Shown here: piece by piece, positions 7,236 through 16,379 of the stretch | Layout: each line of letters starts with the position of its first letter | How positions within the stretch are numbered: the stretch's first letter is position 1 | Assembly (NCBI GenBank): GCA_041913045.1 | Contig: JAYSGB010000037.1 | Coordinates: 1-41,245, forward strand | Direction: 5' to 3' | Length of the DNA stretch: 41,245 nucleotides | From: CAMLOF01 sp041913045 | GTDB lineage: Bacteria; Pseudomonadota; Gammaproteobacteria; Burkholderiales; Burkholderiaceae_C | Notes under the pieces: generated by a model | Seen by the model: the letters and a program-made list of their open reading frames with translations, nothing else | Databases searched by the model: none | What the model was told of the DNA's origin: nothing | Position numbers and translations under genes: made by a program

Positions 7236-8914
7236 GCGACATCCGCCGATCCATCCTCTGGGTGATTTTTGGTTTCTCGCTGATCCTGATCTGGGATCAG
7301 TGGCAGATTTACAACGGCAACCCGGCCACTTTCTTCCCTTCCAGCAGCGCGAAGAAGGCAGAGGTGACCCAGCCTGCCGCCAAGGACGCCGGTGTGCCTC
7401 AGGCAGCAGCATCTGCCGCGGGCGCATCTGAAGTGCCTTCTGCTGCACCCAGCATTCCGCGCCAGACGCATGTCGTCACGACCGACGTGCTCAAGCTCAC
7501 GTTCGACAGCGAAGGCGGCTCCCTTGTGGGGGCGCAGATGCTCAAGCACGCTGCCGTGACCGGCCTGAGCAAGGACAAGCCCCTGGAGCCGCTGCAGCTG
7601 CTCAACCAGGATGAGAAGCACACGTATGTGGCGCAGACCGGCCTGATCGGCGGCAGCTTCCCGACCCACAAGACGCCGATGCGTCTGGTGTCTGGCGGCA
7701 CGCAACTGGCCGATGGCCAGGACAGCCTGGCCCTGCGCTTCGAGTCCGAACCCGCTGGCGGCCTGGTGCTGGCCAAGACCTACACGCTCAAGCGCGGCGC
7801 CTACGACATTGGCGTGAAGCACGAGGTGATCAACCGTGGTGACGCGGCCGCCACGCCGCAGCTCTACCTGCAATTGGTGCGTGACGGCGCCAAGGCCGAG
7901 AGCGAGACGCCCTTCTATTCCACCTTCACCGGCCCGGCCGTTTACAGCGAAGCCTCCAAGTACCAGAAGGTGAGCTTTGAGGATGTGGACAAGAACAAGG
8001 CCACCTTCCAGAAAACCGCCAGCGACGGTTACGTGGCCATGGTGCAGCACTACTTTGCCAGCGCCTGGCTGCTGGGACAGGGCACCGAGCGCGAAAACTT
8101 CGTGCGCAAGGTGGGTAACCTGTATTCCGCAGGCATGATCACTGGCGTGGGCAGCATTGCTCCTGGCGAAACCAAGGCGCTGGACGCCAGCCTGTTCGTG
8201 GGCCCGCAGGCCGAGAAGACGCTGGAGAAGCTTGCCCCCGGCCTGGAGCTGGTGAAGGACTACGGCTGGCTGACCATTCTGGCCAAGCCGCTGTACTGGC
8301 TGCTGGAAAAGATCCACGGCTTCGTGGGCAACTGGGGCTGGGCTATCGTGTTGCTGGTGGTGCTGATCAAGGCCGCGTTCTACTGGCTCAACGCCAGCGC
8401 CTACCGCAGCATGGCCAAGATGAAGGCGATCAACCCGCGCATCATGGAAATGCGCGAGCGCCTGAAGAACAACCCGCAGCAGATGCAGCAGGAGATGATG
8501 AAGATCTACCGCGAGGAGAAGGTCAATCCTCTGGGCGGCTGCTTCCCCATCCTGATCCAGATCCCGGTGTTCATTGCACTGTACTGGGTGCTCCTGTCCA
8601 GCGTGGAAATGCGCAACGCACCGTGGGTGGGCTGGATTGCCGACCTCTCCACGCCTGACCCGTACTACGTGATGCCGCTGGTGATGGCGTTGACCACGGT
8701 CTTCCAGACTGCGCTGAACCCGCTGCCGCCCGATCCGCTGCAGGCCAAGATGATGTGGCTGATGCCCATCATGTTCTCGGTGATGTTCTTCTTCTTCCCG
8801 TCTGGCCTGGTGCTGTACTGGATCACCAACAACGTGCTGACGATTGCCCAGCAGTCGTTCATCAACCACCGCATGGGTGTGCCGTTGAAGTTCAACATCC
8901 CCAGCTTCAAGTGA
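7232..8914 (+). CDS. yidC: Membrane protein insertase YidC
   Basis: Inner-membrane insertase and chaperone for Sec-dependent and independent membrane proteins. It has 560 residues, the full Gram-negative length. An N-terminal membrane segment lies at about 6-26. An Ala-rich linker and the large beta-sandwich periplasmic domain follow to about 340. The five-helix core begins at about 345 (WLTILAKPLYWLLEKIHG), and the charged cytoplasmic helical hairpin (MAKMKAINPRIMEMRERL...) is present. FFFFPSGLVLYWITNN is in the last helices. The ATG is fixed by the overlap with yidD. A strong terminator follows 6 bases after the stop. Confidence 0.98.
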   Translation: MSDIRRSILWVIFGFSLILIWDQWQIYNGNPATFFPSSSAKKAEVTQPAAKDAGVPQAAASAAGASEVPSAAPSIPRQTHVVTTDVLKLTFDSEGGSLVGAQMLKHAAVTGLSKDKPLEPLQLLNQDEKHTYVAQTGLIGGSFPTHKTPMRLVSGGTQLADGQDSLALRFESEPAGGLVLAKTYTLKRGAYDIGVKHEVINRGDAAATPQLYLQLVRDGAKAESETPFYSTFTGPAVYSEASKYQKVSFEDVDKNKATFQKTASDGYVAMVQHYFASAWLLGQGTERENFVRKVGNLYSAGMITGVGSIAPGETKALDASLFVGPQAEKTLEKLAPGLELVKDYGWLTILAKPLYWLLEKIHGFVGNWGWAIVLLVVLIKAAFYWLNASAYRSMAKMKAINPRIMEMRERLKNNPQQMQQEMMKIYREEKVNPLGGCFPILIQIPVFIALYWVLLSSVEMRNAPWVGWIADLSTPDPYYVMPLVMALTTVFQTALNPLPPDPLQAKMMWLMPIMFSVMFFFFPSGLVLYWITNNVLTIAQQSFINHRMGVPLKFNIPSFK

Positions 8915-8920
8915 CATAAC

Positions 8921-8943
8921 GGGGCCGCGAATGCGGCCCCTTT
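8921..8943 (+). terminator. Rho-independent terminator after yidC
   Basis: GGGGCCGC (8921-8928), loop GAAT and GCGGCCCC (8933-8940) form a perfect 8-bp GC stem followed by TTTGCTTT. It closes the rpmH-yidC transcript. mnmE begins only 12 bases later, so mnmE depends on read-through or on a promoter inside yidC. Confidence 0.85.
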
Positions 8944-8955
8944 GCTTTAGCCCCC

Positions 8956-10419
8956 ATGCTTCCACGCCACCAAGACCCCATCGTTGCCATTGCCACCGCG
9001 CCTGGGCGGGGGGCGGTGGGCATTGTGCGGGTGTCGGGGCGTGGGCTGGGACCGCTGGTGCAGGCCTTGTGTGGCAAGGCCTTGAAGCCGCGCGAGGCCA
9101 CCTACCTGCCGTTTCGTGATGCCGATGGCTCGCCCATCGACCGCGGCTTGGCCATCCATTTCCCGGGGCCGCATTCGTACACCGGTGAAGACGTGCTGGA
9201 ACTGCAGGCCCATGGCGGCCCAGTGGTATTGCAATTGCTGTTGGCGCGCTGCCTGGGCGCTGCTGCCGAGCTGGACGATGCCACGGGCCGCGCCCGGCTG
9301 CCGGGCTTGCGGCTGGCGCAGCCGGGCGAATTCACCGAGCGGGCCTTCCTGAACGACAAGATCGACCTGGCGCAGGCTGAGGCCATTGCCGACCTGATCG
9401 ACGCCAGCACCGAGGCGGCTGCGCGCAGCGCGTCGCGTTCGCTGTCGGGGGATTTTTCGCGCGAGATCGGCGAGCTGCGTGACGCGTTGATCCACCTGCG
9501 CATGCTGGTGGAGGCGACGCTGGACTTCCCTGAAGAGGAAATCGACTTTCTGCAGAAGGCCGATGCCCAGGGGCAGCTGGAACGCCTGCAACGGCGCATG
9601 GCCGAGGTGATGCGCAAGACGCGCCAGGGCGCCTTGCTGCGCGAGGGCATCAAGGTGGTGATTGCCGGGCAGCCCAACGCGGGCAAGAGCTCGCTGCTTA
9701 ATGCCCTGGCCGGGGCAGAGCTGGCCATCGTCACGCCCATTGCGGGCACCACGCGCGACGTGGTGCAGCAGACCATACAGATTGAGGGCGTGCCCCTGCA
9801 CGTGATCGATACCGCTGGTCTGCGCGAAGGCGAAGGCATTGACGAGGTCGAACGCATCGGCATTGAGCGCGCCTGGGGGCAGATCGAGGCGGCGGACGCG
9901 GTGCTTTTTCTGCACGACCTGACGCGCCTGGGCCAGCCTGCCTACGATGCGGCGGACGCTGACATTGCCGCGCTGCTGGACGCACGCCTGCCTGCGAGCG
10001 TGACGGTGATTGATGTGTGGAACAAGGCTGATGTGTCGGACGACGGCCGTCCGCACACGCCGCAGAACGTGCCTTCAGCTGTGACTGCACCGGGCCACGC
10101 CGCGCACGAGAACCTGCGCCTTTCGGCCAAGACCGGAGATGGGCTGGACGCCCTGCGCCAGCGCCTGCTGCAATTGGCGGGCTGGCAGAGTGGCGCAGAG
10201 GGGCTCTACATTGCCCGCGAGCGTCACGTGCAGGCGCTGCGTCAGGTGGACGAGCACCTGGAGCTGGCTGCGCTGCACCTGGCGGCGCAGGCTCAGTCGC
10301 TGGACCTGCTGGCCGAGGAGCTGCGGCTGGCGCAGAATGCCTTGAACGAGATCACAGGTGCGTTCAGCTCCGACGATTTGCTGGGTGTGATCTTCTCGTC
10401 GTTCTGCATCGGCAAATAA
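8956..10419 (+). CDS. mnmE: tRNA modification GTPase MnmE
   Basis: With MnmG it forms the complex that installs 5-carboxymethylaminomethyl at the wobble uridine of several tRNAs. In the 487 residues the N-terminal folate-binding domain (about 1-120; IATAPGRGAVGIVRVSG, GPHSYTGEDVLELQAHGG) comes first, then a helical domain. The G domain inserted in it has P-loop GQPNAGKSS (238-246), GTTRDVV (264-270), DTAGLRE (285-291) and an NKAD motif. The catalytic C-terminal FCIGK with its cysteine ends the protein. The ATG at 8956 directly precedes the conserved start. Confidence 0.97.
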   Translation: MLPRHQDPIVAIATAPGRGAVGIVRVSGRGLGPLVQALCGKALKPREATYLPFRDADGSPIDRGLAIHFPGPHSYTGEDVLELQAHGGPVVLQLLLARCLGAAAELDDATGRARLPGLRLAQPGEFTERAFLNDKIDLAQAEAIADLIDASTEAAARSASRSLSGDFSREIGELRDALIHLRMLVEATLDFPEEEIDFLQKADAQGQLERLQRRMAEVMRKTRQGALLREGIKVVIAGQPNAGKSSLLNALAGAELAIVTPIAGTTRDVVQQTIQIEGVPLHVIDTAGLREGEGIDEVERIGIERAWGQIEAADAVLFLHDLTRLGQPAYDAADADIAALLDARLPASVTVIDVWNKADVSDDGRPHTPQNVPSAVTAPGHAAHENLRLSAKTGDGLDALRQRLLQLAGWQSGAEGLYIARERHVQALRQVDEHLELAALHLAAQAQSLDLLAEELRLAQNALNEITGAFSSDDLLGVIFSSFCIGK

Positions 10420-10515
10420 GGCTGCTTGAGCCCTGCCAGGCCAGGACTTCCATGTGAAAAGCGTCGACGGGGTGGATGATGGGCTCGGAACAGGAACTCT
10501 TGCCCGCTGGTGTAG

Positions 10516-10578
10516 CCCTTGCGGATCGGCGTGCCATTGCGATGAACGCGAAGCGCCGATGCCGGGCTATTGCAAGGG
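10516..10578. repeat. Nested inverted repeat over the stop of the GGDEF-EAL gene
   Basis: CCCTTGC (10516-10522) pairs with GCAAGGG (10572-10578), and inside it ATCGGCG (10525-10531) pairs with CGCCGAT (10554-10560) around a 22-base loop. It lies between two converging genes and includes the last codons of the leftward one, but has no T-tract. The loop and right arm (TTGCGA..., GAAGCGC-GATGCCG) resemble 40289-40331, which suggests one dispersed repeat family. The rest of the 147-base gap from 10420 holds nothing else I can identify. Confidence 0.5.
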
Positions 10579-13389
10579 CGGCGTGCCTTGCGCGGTGAAT
10601 GAAGGCCCGGCTGCGGCTTGCCAGACCCAGGAGGCGGGTGGCTGCCAGTCGGCCACCCACTGCGGGATCTGCTGGGCAGGCAGGGGCCGCGAGATGCCGT
10701 AACCCTGCGCCAGTTCGCAGCCCAGCTGCAGCAAGCGGCTGCCATGTGCCTCGGTTTCAACACCTTCTGCGATGACGCTGTGGCCGAACGCATTGGCCAG
10801 GCCAATCACGCCTTGCACGATGGCCAGGTCGTCGGCGTCGTCGAGCATGTCGCGCACAAAGCTCTGATCGATTTTCAGCAGGGTGGCCGGGAGTCGCTTC
10901 AGGTAGGTGAGTGACGAGTAACCAGTGCCGAAATCGTCCAGCGAGAACTTGACGCCGTGGCGCATGCAGTCGGTCATCAACTGGCTTACCTGGGCAACGT
11001 CTTCCAGCGCGCTGGTTTCCAGCACTTCCAACTCCAGCATGCTGCCAGGCACCCTGGGGTGCGCGCCAAGCAGTTCACCCAGGCGTGAGGCAAAGTGGCT
11101 GCGCTGCAGATGAACGGCGCTCACGTTCACGCTCACGGGCAGTTCCAGCCCCATCTGGAGCCATTCGTCCATCTGGGCCAATGCGCGGTCAATCACCCAT
11201 TCGCCCAGTTGAATGCCCAGCGCGTGGTCTTCGATGAGGGGCAGGAAGTCGCAGGGGGGAACGAGTCCACGGTTCGGGTCCTGCCAACGGACCAGGGCCT
11301 CCATGCCCACGATCTGCCCATGGCGCATGTTTACCTTGGGCTGGTAGTGCAGAACGAATTCGCCCCTTTCAAGGCCCAGGCGAATGCGCTGCTGGCTCAC
11401 GCGGCGGTTCTTCTGAGCTTCGTCGTATTGCACGTCGAACAGGTGGTAGCGGTTTTTGCCCGCCTGCTTGGCGTTGTACATGGCTTGGTCGGCGTGCCGG
11501 ATGAGCACGTCTGCATCGGCACCGTCTTGCGGGTAGAGCGTGACGCCGATGCTGGCTGACACTTGCAGCAGAAGGCCGTCGATGTCGACCGGCTCTGCCG
11601 CAGCCTGCAACATGCGTTGGAGAATGACATCGCAGTCCTGCTGGGTTTCCAGGTCGAGCAGTACGGCGACGAACTCATCCCCACCAATGCGTGCCAGGGT
11701 GTCGCCTTCGCGCAGCGCGGTCTTCAGCCTTTCGGCCAGCTTGACCAGGAAGCGGTCGCCCACGCCATGGCCATGGGTGTCGTTGATTGCCTTGAACCCG
11801 TCCAGGTCCAGGTAGGCCACTGCCAGAGACTGTCCGCGCCGCCCACACACCATGATGCCGTGCGTCAAACGGTCTGCCAGTAGCACGCGGTTGGGCAGGT
11901 TGGTCAGCGCGTCGTAGTGGGCGATGTGTTCGAGCTGGTGCTCGTGTGCCTTGATGAGGGTGATGTCGGTGAGCAGCGCGACGTAGTTCGTGGCCTTGCC
12001 GTGTTCATCCTTGACCGAGCTGACCGTGAGGAGCGCTGTGTAATGGTGGCCGTTGCGGTGCTGGTGCTGGACCTCTCCATACCAGTGGTCGCGCTCGCGC
12101 AGCGAATTCCAGAGTTCCTGCGAGTGGTCGTGCGTATGGGTTTGTGGCGAGAACAGCTCTGCGGGTCGGCCAATGATTTCGTCACGGCTGTGGCCACTGA
12201 ACTGGCAGAAGCTGCGGTTGACGTCGATGACCGTGCCTTCGGTATCGGTGATGAAGATGCCTTCGCGCGCATGTGTGAACACGCTGGCAGCGAGCTTGAG
12301 GCGTTCTTCGGCTTCCAGGCGCTTGCTGGCCATGCGCGCGAAGCGTTCTTGCAACTGAACGAGCTCCATGGCGCCCTTGAACCGCTTGCTGCTTTGCGGT
12401 AGGCCGGATTCAAGTTCTTCCGTGGAACGCTTCAGCCGCCTCAGGGGCGAGAGGATGCTCGCCTGCACACCCCACAGGGCCAACAGGATCATGAGGGCCA
12501 TGAAGGCCGCCAGGGTCAAGCCATTGCGCAAGGTGCGCGAATGGATGGCGGCAAGTTGCTCGTCAAAGGGGATGCCCATGCCTACGATCACGTGCTGCCG
12601 TGCCCCGGGGGGCTCCAGTCGGATGGAAGCAAAGATACGCGTGAGGCCCGCACCGTCTGTCAGGATAGGTCGGTGCTCGGGTTCGTCGGATGCGGTGGCT
12701 TCCGCGCGAAAGTAGTACTCATCCAGCTTCTTGCCCAGGCGGCTTTTGTCCTCGGGGAAGTGGGCAATGATGTTGCCGGTGGCGTCTGCGATGTAGGCAA
12801 TGGAGTTGTTGGGCAAGCGACTTTCCGCCAGCCGCCGACTCCACCAGTCGAGCGACACCACGGCCACGGCGGCGGCCACGACCTGTTTGCTCCCAGACGC
12901 ATCGAATACCGGGTAGGCGAAGTTCACGCTGGTGACGCCTGCCGCGCGGTCGGTCTGGAATTCGCCGATGGAGAACTCTTGCTGATCCATGGCCCGACGA
13001 ATGTAGGGGCGGTCGGCCACGTTCACCCGTGTTTTCAGTGGGCGGGCGTTGCAGCGCAGTTCGCCGTCGGCGCTGGGTGCACCCAGGTTCACGAAGTGCA
13101 CGTTGAGGGCCAGCACTCTGGCCAGAAACTCAGCGCACTGCGGTGAGGCTTGCTGTTGCAGTTCTGGGGCGAGCGCGAGTTGCTTCAGGAAGCCCTGCGT
13201 TTCTTCGATCAACCGTGCCTGGTCGTTGGTCAGAACACGCAGGGTGTCCACCGCGCGCACCTGTGCTTCTTGCATGGCCGCGTCTCGGTCTCGCCAGTAT
13301 TCGATGGCAAGCATCACAACGCCTGGTGCCGCGATCAACAGTATCAGCGTGACCAGCCTGGTCCACAGTGAATACAGGAGTTTGATCAT
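10567..13389 (-). CDS. Membrane-bound Cache-PAS-GGDEF-EAL cyclic-di-GMP protein
   Basis: A 940-residue sensor that makes or breaks cyclic-di-GMP. Order: membrane helix (about 10-30), periplasmic double-Cache sensor (to about 290), second membrane helix (about 300-322), coiled linker, PAS (about 375-495), GGDEF (about 500-660) and EAL (about 670-915). The cyclase motif GGDEF is intact and is preceded by the inhibitory site REGD five residues upstream. The phosphodiesterase motifs EALVRW, DDFGTGYSSL, LKIDQSF and EGVETE are also intact, so both activities are possible. The ATG at 13389 is preferred over a TTG 45 bases upstream because GGGAG lies 9 bases before it. The ligand is unknown. It is a single gene, convergent with mnmE. 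Confidence 0.93.
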   Translation of the reverse strand: MIKLLYSLWTRLVTLILLIAAPGVVMLAIEYWRDRDAAMQEAQVRAVDTLRVLTNDQARLIEETQGFLKQLALAPELQQQASPQCAEFLARVLALNVHFVNLGAPSADGELRCNARPLKTRVNVADRPYIRRAMDQQEFSIGEFQTDRAAGVTSVNFAYPVFDASGSKQVVAAAVAVVSLDWWSRRLAESRLPNNSIAYIADATGNIIAHFPEDKSRLGKKLDEYYFRAEATASDEPEHRPILTDGAGLTRIFASIRLEPPGARQHVIVGMGIPFDEQLAAIHSRTLRNGLTLAAFMALMILLALWGVQASILSPLRRLKRSTEELESGLPQSSKRFKGAMELVQLQERFARMASKRLEAEERLKLAASVFTHAREGIFITDTEGTVIDVNRSFCQFSGHSRDEIIGRPAELFSPQTHTHDHSQELWNSLRERDHWYGEVQHQHRNGHHYTALLTVSSVKDEHGKATNYVALLTDITLIKAHEHQLEHIAHYDALTNLPNRVLLADRLTHGIMVCGRRGQSLAVAYLDLDGFKAINDTHGHGVGDRFLVKLAERLKTALREGDTLARIGGDEFVAVLLDLETQQDCDVILQRMLQAAAEPVDIDGLLLQVSASIGVTLYPQDGADADVLIRHADQAMYNAKQAGKNRYHLFDVQYDEAQKNRRVSQQRIRLGLERGEFVLHYQPKVNMRHGQIVGMEALVRWQDPNRGLVPPCDFLPLIEDHALGIQLGEWVIDRALAQMDEWLQMGLELPVSVNVSAVHLQRSHFASRLGELLGAHPRVPGSMLELEVLETSALEDVAQVSQLMTDCMRHGVKFSLDDFGTGYSSLTYLKRLPATLLKIDQSFVRDMLDDADDLAIVQGVIGLANAFGHSVIAEGVETEAHGSRLLQLGCELAQGYGISRPLPAQQIPQWVADWQPPASWVWQAAAGPSFTAQGTPPLQ

Positions 13390-13493
13390 CGGTTGGCTCC
13401 CAAGTCTTGACCCGAGGCGCTGTTGCTTCCGCAATCAATTATTGCGACAAAGACGCGGTTCGCCAATCAAATGACGTGCGAAAGGGGTAGTCC

Positions 13494-14435
13494 TTATTCC
13501 TGCTGACTGCCCTTGCGCTTGCCGGTGCCAGCCGTGCGCGCCCACCACTCGGGCCCGAACTGGCCCTGCAACCAGTCGATGAACTGTGTGACCTTGGCGG
13601 GGACCATGCGGGGAGAGGGGTACACCGCGTGGATTTCCTGCTGCGGCAACTGCCATTCGTCTAGCACGGACACCAGCGACCCCTTGCGCAGCGACTCTTC
13701 TGCCACGTAGCGCGGCAATGCGGCAATGCCCATGCCCTCGCGCGCGGCCACCAGCAGGGTGGACAGGTTGTTGGAGCGCAGCAGTCCACGCACCGGCACT
13801 GAGGCTGACTTGCCCCCGGCGCCGCTGAACTGCCAGCGCGCGTCGCCCTGCACGGTGCTGTAGATGAGCGCGTCGTGGTCTTTCAGGTCTTTGGGCGTTG
13901 ATGGTGTGCCGCGCTGCTGCAGGTATTCTGGCGAGGCGGCCACCACCCAGGGGTTGAGACCGAGGTAGCGCGAACCCAGCGTTGAGTCGGCCAGAGGGCC
14001 CATGCGGATGGCCACGTCCACGCCCTGTTCCACGAGGTTGACGTAGCGGTCGTCGCAGCTCAGGTCCACCTGGAGCTGTGGGTTCATGCGCATGAACTGC
14101 ATGACCAGCGGTGCCAGCACACGCCGTCCGAAGGCCACCGAGGTGCTGATGCGCAGTGCGCCCTGCACCTGGGTTTGTAGCAGCGCCGCGACGGACTCTG
14201 CCTCTTCCACGTGGTGGGTGATGAGCTTGCACTTCTCGTAGTAGAGCAGCCCGATTTCGGTGGGCGTGACACCGTGCGTGGAGCGGTGCAGCAGGCGCGC
14301 GCCCAGCTGCGCCTCCATGCGGCGCACCTGCTTGGTGGCGGCGGGCTGCCCTATGCCCAGTTCGGCGGCGGCCTTGCTGAAGGAGCCCAGGTCCACAACC
14401 CGGACGAACAGGCGGATGGCTTGTATGCGTTCCAT
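13494..14435 (-). CDS. LysR-family regulator of the glyoxylate operon
   Basis: A 313-residue LysR regulator. The winged helix-turn-helix is at about 1-60 (MERIQAIRLFVRVVDLGSFSKAAAELG, QPAATKQVRRMEAQLG) and the effector-binding domain at about 90-300. The start at 14435 is chosen because the family begins MERIQAIRLF; an in-frame extension upstream has no family similarity. It is divergent from gcl with 114 bases between, the classical LysR arrangement. TATTCCACCA motifs in the gap fit a LysR site. By context it should activate gcl-hyi-glxR-glycerate kinase-pyk in response to a glyoxylate-pathway metabolite. The inducer is inference. Confidence 0.9.
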   Translation of the reverse strand: MERIQAIRLFVRVVDLGSFSKAAAELGIGQPAATKQVRRMEAQLGARLLHRSTHGVTPTEIGLLYYEKCKLITHHVEEAESVAALLQTQVQGALRISTSVAFGRRVLAPLVMQFMRMNPQLQVDLSCDDRYVNLVEQGVDVAIRMGPLADSTLGSRYLGLNPWVVAASPEYLQQRGTPSTPKDLKDHDALIYSTVQGDARWQFSGAGGKSASVPVRGLLRSNNLSTLLVAAREGMGIAALPRYVAEESLRKGSLVSVLDEWQLPQQEIHAVYPSPRMVPAKVTQFIDWLQGQFGPEWWARTAGTGKRKGSQQE

Positions 14436-14441
14436 GGGTGC

Positions 14442-14516
14442 TATTCCACCATGGAATAAGCGAAATGCGCCAGTGCTGCCTTCCGATTCCCTTCTGCCGG
14501 GGCGAATATTCCACCA
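14442..14516. promoter_or_regulatory. Probable LysR binding sites in the lysR-gcl gap
   Basis: TATTCCACCATGGAATA (14442-14458) contains the inverted repeat ATTCC-N5-GGAAT, fitting the LysR T-N11-A rule. Its left half, TATTCCACCA, recurs exactly at 14507-14516, 65 bases away (about six helical turns) and in the same direction. The first copy overlaps the immediate upstream of the regulator, while the second lies 34-43 bases before the gcl start. This resembles a recognition site plus an activation half-site. Confidence 0.6.
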
Positions 14517-14549
14517 GACGCATAGCAAACCCACCTACAGGAGATAGAC

Positions 14550-16343
14550 ATGCCCAAGATGAAAGCCGCCATGGCGGCCGTGCTGGTGCTGGAGAAGGAA
14601 GGCATCACCCAGGCGTTTGGCGTGCCTGGCGCGGCCATCAACCCGCTGTATGCGCAACTGCGCGAACGCGGCACCATTTCGCACATCCTGGCGCGCCACG
14701 TGGAAGGCGCCTCGCACATGGCCGAAGGCTACACGCGCGCCGCACCGGGCAACATCGGTGTGTGCATCGGCACCTCGGGGCCGGCTGGCACCGACATGAT
14801 CACGGGCCTCTATTCCGCGCAGGCCGACTCCATTCCCATCCTCTGCATCACCGGCCAGGCGCCGCGCGCAAGGCTGCACAAGGAAGACTTCCAGGCGGTG
14901 GACATTGCGTCGATTGCCAAGCCGGTGACCAAGTGGGCCACCACCGTGCTGGAGCCCGCCCAGGTGCCGCGCGCCTTCCAGCAGGCGTTTCACCTGATGC
15001 GCTCGGGCCGCCCGGGGCCGGTGCTGATCGACCTGCCGTTTGACGTGATGCAGGCCGAGATCGAGTTCGACATCGAGACCTACGAGCCGCTGCCCGTGTA
15101 CAAGCCAGCAGCCTCGCGCAAGCAGATCGACAAGGCCATGGAGATGCTGGCCACCGCCGAGCGCCCGCTGATCGTGGCGGGCGGGGGCATCATCAACGCC
15201 GACGCGGCAGACCTGCTGGTGCAGTTTGCCGAGATCACCGGCATACCCGTGATTCCCACGTTGATGGGCTGGGGCGCCATTCCCGACGACCACCCGCTGA
15301 TGGCGGGCATGTGCGGCCTGCAGACCAGCCACCGCTACGGCAACGCCAACATGCTGGCCAGTGACTTTGTGCTGGGCATTGGCAACCGCTGGGCCAACCG
15401 CCACACCGGTTCGCCCGAGGTGTATTGCAAGGGTCGCAAGTTCATCCACGTGGACATTGAGCCCACGCAGATTGGCCGTGTGTTCGCGCCGGACTACGGC
15501 ATCGTGTCGGACGCGAAGGCCGCGCTGGAGCTGTTCGTGGAAGCCGCCAAGGCATTGCGCGCCGCCGGGCAACTGCCCGACCGCAGCGCCTGGGCCGCCG
15601 AATGCCTGGGCCGCAAGTCCTCGGTCGAGTACCTGCGCAAGACGAACTTCGAAACCGTGCCCATGAAGCCGCAGCGTGTGTACCAGTGCATGAACAACGC
15701 CTTCGGCAAGGACGTGACCTACGTCTCCACCATCGGCCTGAGCCAGATCGCGGGTGCGCAGTTCCTGCACGTGTACGGCCCGCGCCGCTGGATCAACTGC
15801 GGGCAGGCCGGCCCGCTGGGCTGGACCGTGCCTGCCGCGTTGGGTGTGCGTGCCGCCGACCCACAACGCAAGCTCGTGGCGCTGTCGGGTGACTACGACT
15901 TCCAGTTCATGATCGAAGAGCTTGCCGTGGGTGCGCAGTTCAAGCTGCCCTACATCCACATGGTGGTGAACAACAGCTACCTGGGCTTGATCCGCCAGTC
16001 GCAACGCGGCTTCAGCATGGACTACTGCGTGCAACTGGGCTTCGAGAACATCAACGCCCCCGCTGGCGACGCCGCCGCGCAGGGCTATGGCGTGGACCAC
16101 GTGAAGGTGGTCGAGGGCCTGGGCTGCAAGGCCATCCGCGTGCACCGGCAGGAGGAGATTGCCCCCGCCATCCGCCAGGCCGAAGCCTGGATGGCCGAGT
16201 TCCAGGTGCCGGTGGTGATCGAGGTGATTCTGGAGCGTGTGACCAACATCGCCATGGGCACCGAAATCGACAACGTGACGGAGTTTGAAGAACTGGCCGC
16301 CAACAAGGCAGACGTGCCCACCGCCGTGGCGCTGCTGGACTGA
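14550..16343 (+). CDS. gcl: Glyoxylate carboligase (tartronate-semialdehyde synthase)
   Basis: Thiamine-diphosphate enzyme that joins two glyoxylates, releasing CO2, to give tartronate semialdehyde. The 597 residues match the family (about 593). The N-terminal Pyr domain has ITQAFGVPGAAINPLY. The position normally held by the catalytic glutamate is Val51 (ARHVEGASHMAEG), the known hallmark that distinguishes Gcl from other thiamine enzymes. The cofactor-binding GDYDF... to VVNN stretch lies at about 450-480. The ATG follows AGGAGAT at 14539-14545. First gene of the glyoxylate-to-pyruvate operon. Its glyoxylate is probably supplied by the ureide genes downstream. Confidence 0.97.
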   Translation: MPKMKAAMAAVLVLEKEGITQAFGVPGAAINPLYAQLRERGTISHILARHVEGASHMAEGYTRAAPGNIGVCIGTSGPAGTDMITGLYSAQADSIPILCITGQAPRARLHKEDFQAVDIASIAKPVTKWATTVLEPAQVPRAFQQAFHLMRSGRPGPVLIDLPFDVMQAEIEFDIETYEPLPVYKPAASRKQIDKAMEMLATAERPLIVAGGGIINADAADLLVQFAEITGIPVIPTLMGWGAIPDDHPLMAGMCGLQTSHRYGNANMLASDFVLGIGNRWANRHTGSPEVYCKGRKFIHVDIEPTQIGRVFAPDYGIVSDAKAALELFVEAAKALRAAGQLPDRSAWAAECLGRKSSVEYLRKTNFETVPMKPQRVYQCMNNAFGKDVTYVSTIGLSQIAGAQFLHVYGPRRWINCGQAGPLGWTVPAALGVRAADPQRKLVALSGDYDFQFMIEELAVGAQFKLPYIHMVVNNSYLGLIRQSQRGFSMDYCVQLGFENINAPAGDAAAQGYGVDHVKVVEGLGCKAIRVHRQEEIAPAIRQAEAWMAEFQVPVVIEVILERVTNIAMGTEIDNVTEFEELAANKADVPTAVALLD

Positions 16344-16379
16344 ACCGTTGCGACTTTGAGAACACAAGGAGACCGAACC

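Noticed and set aside
7136..8965. Open frame of 609 codons antisense to yidC
   Set aside because: yidC is unambiguous, and this frame has no recognisable domain or start signal.
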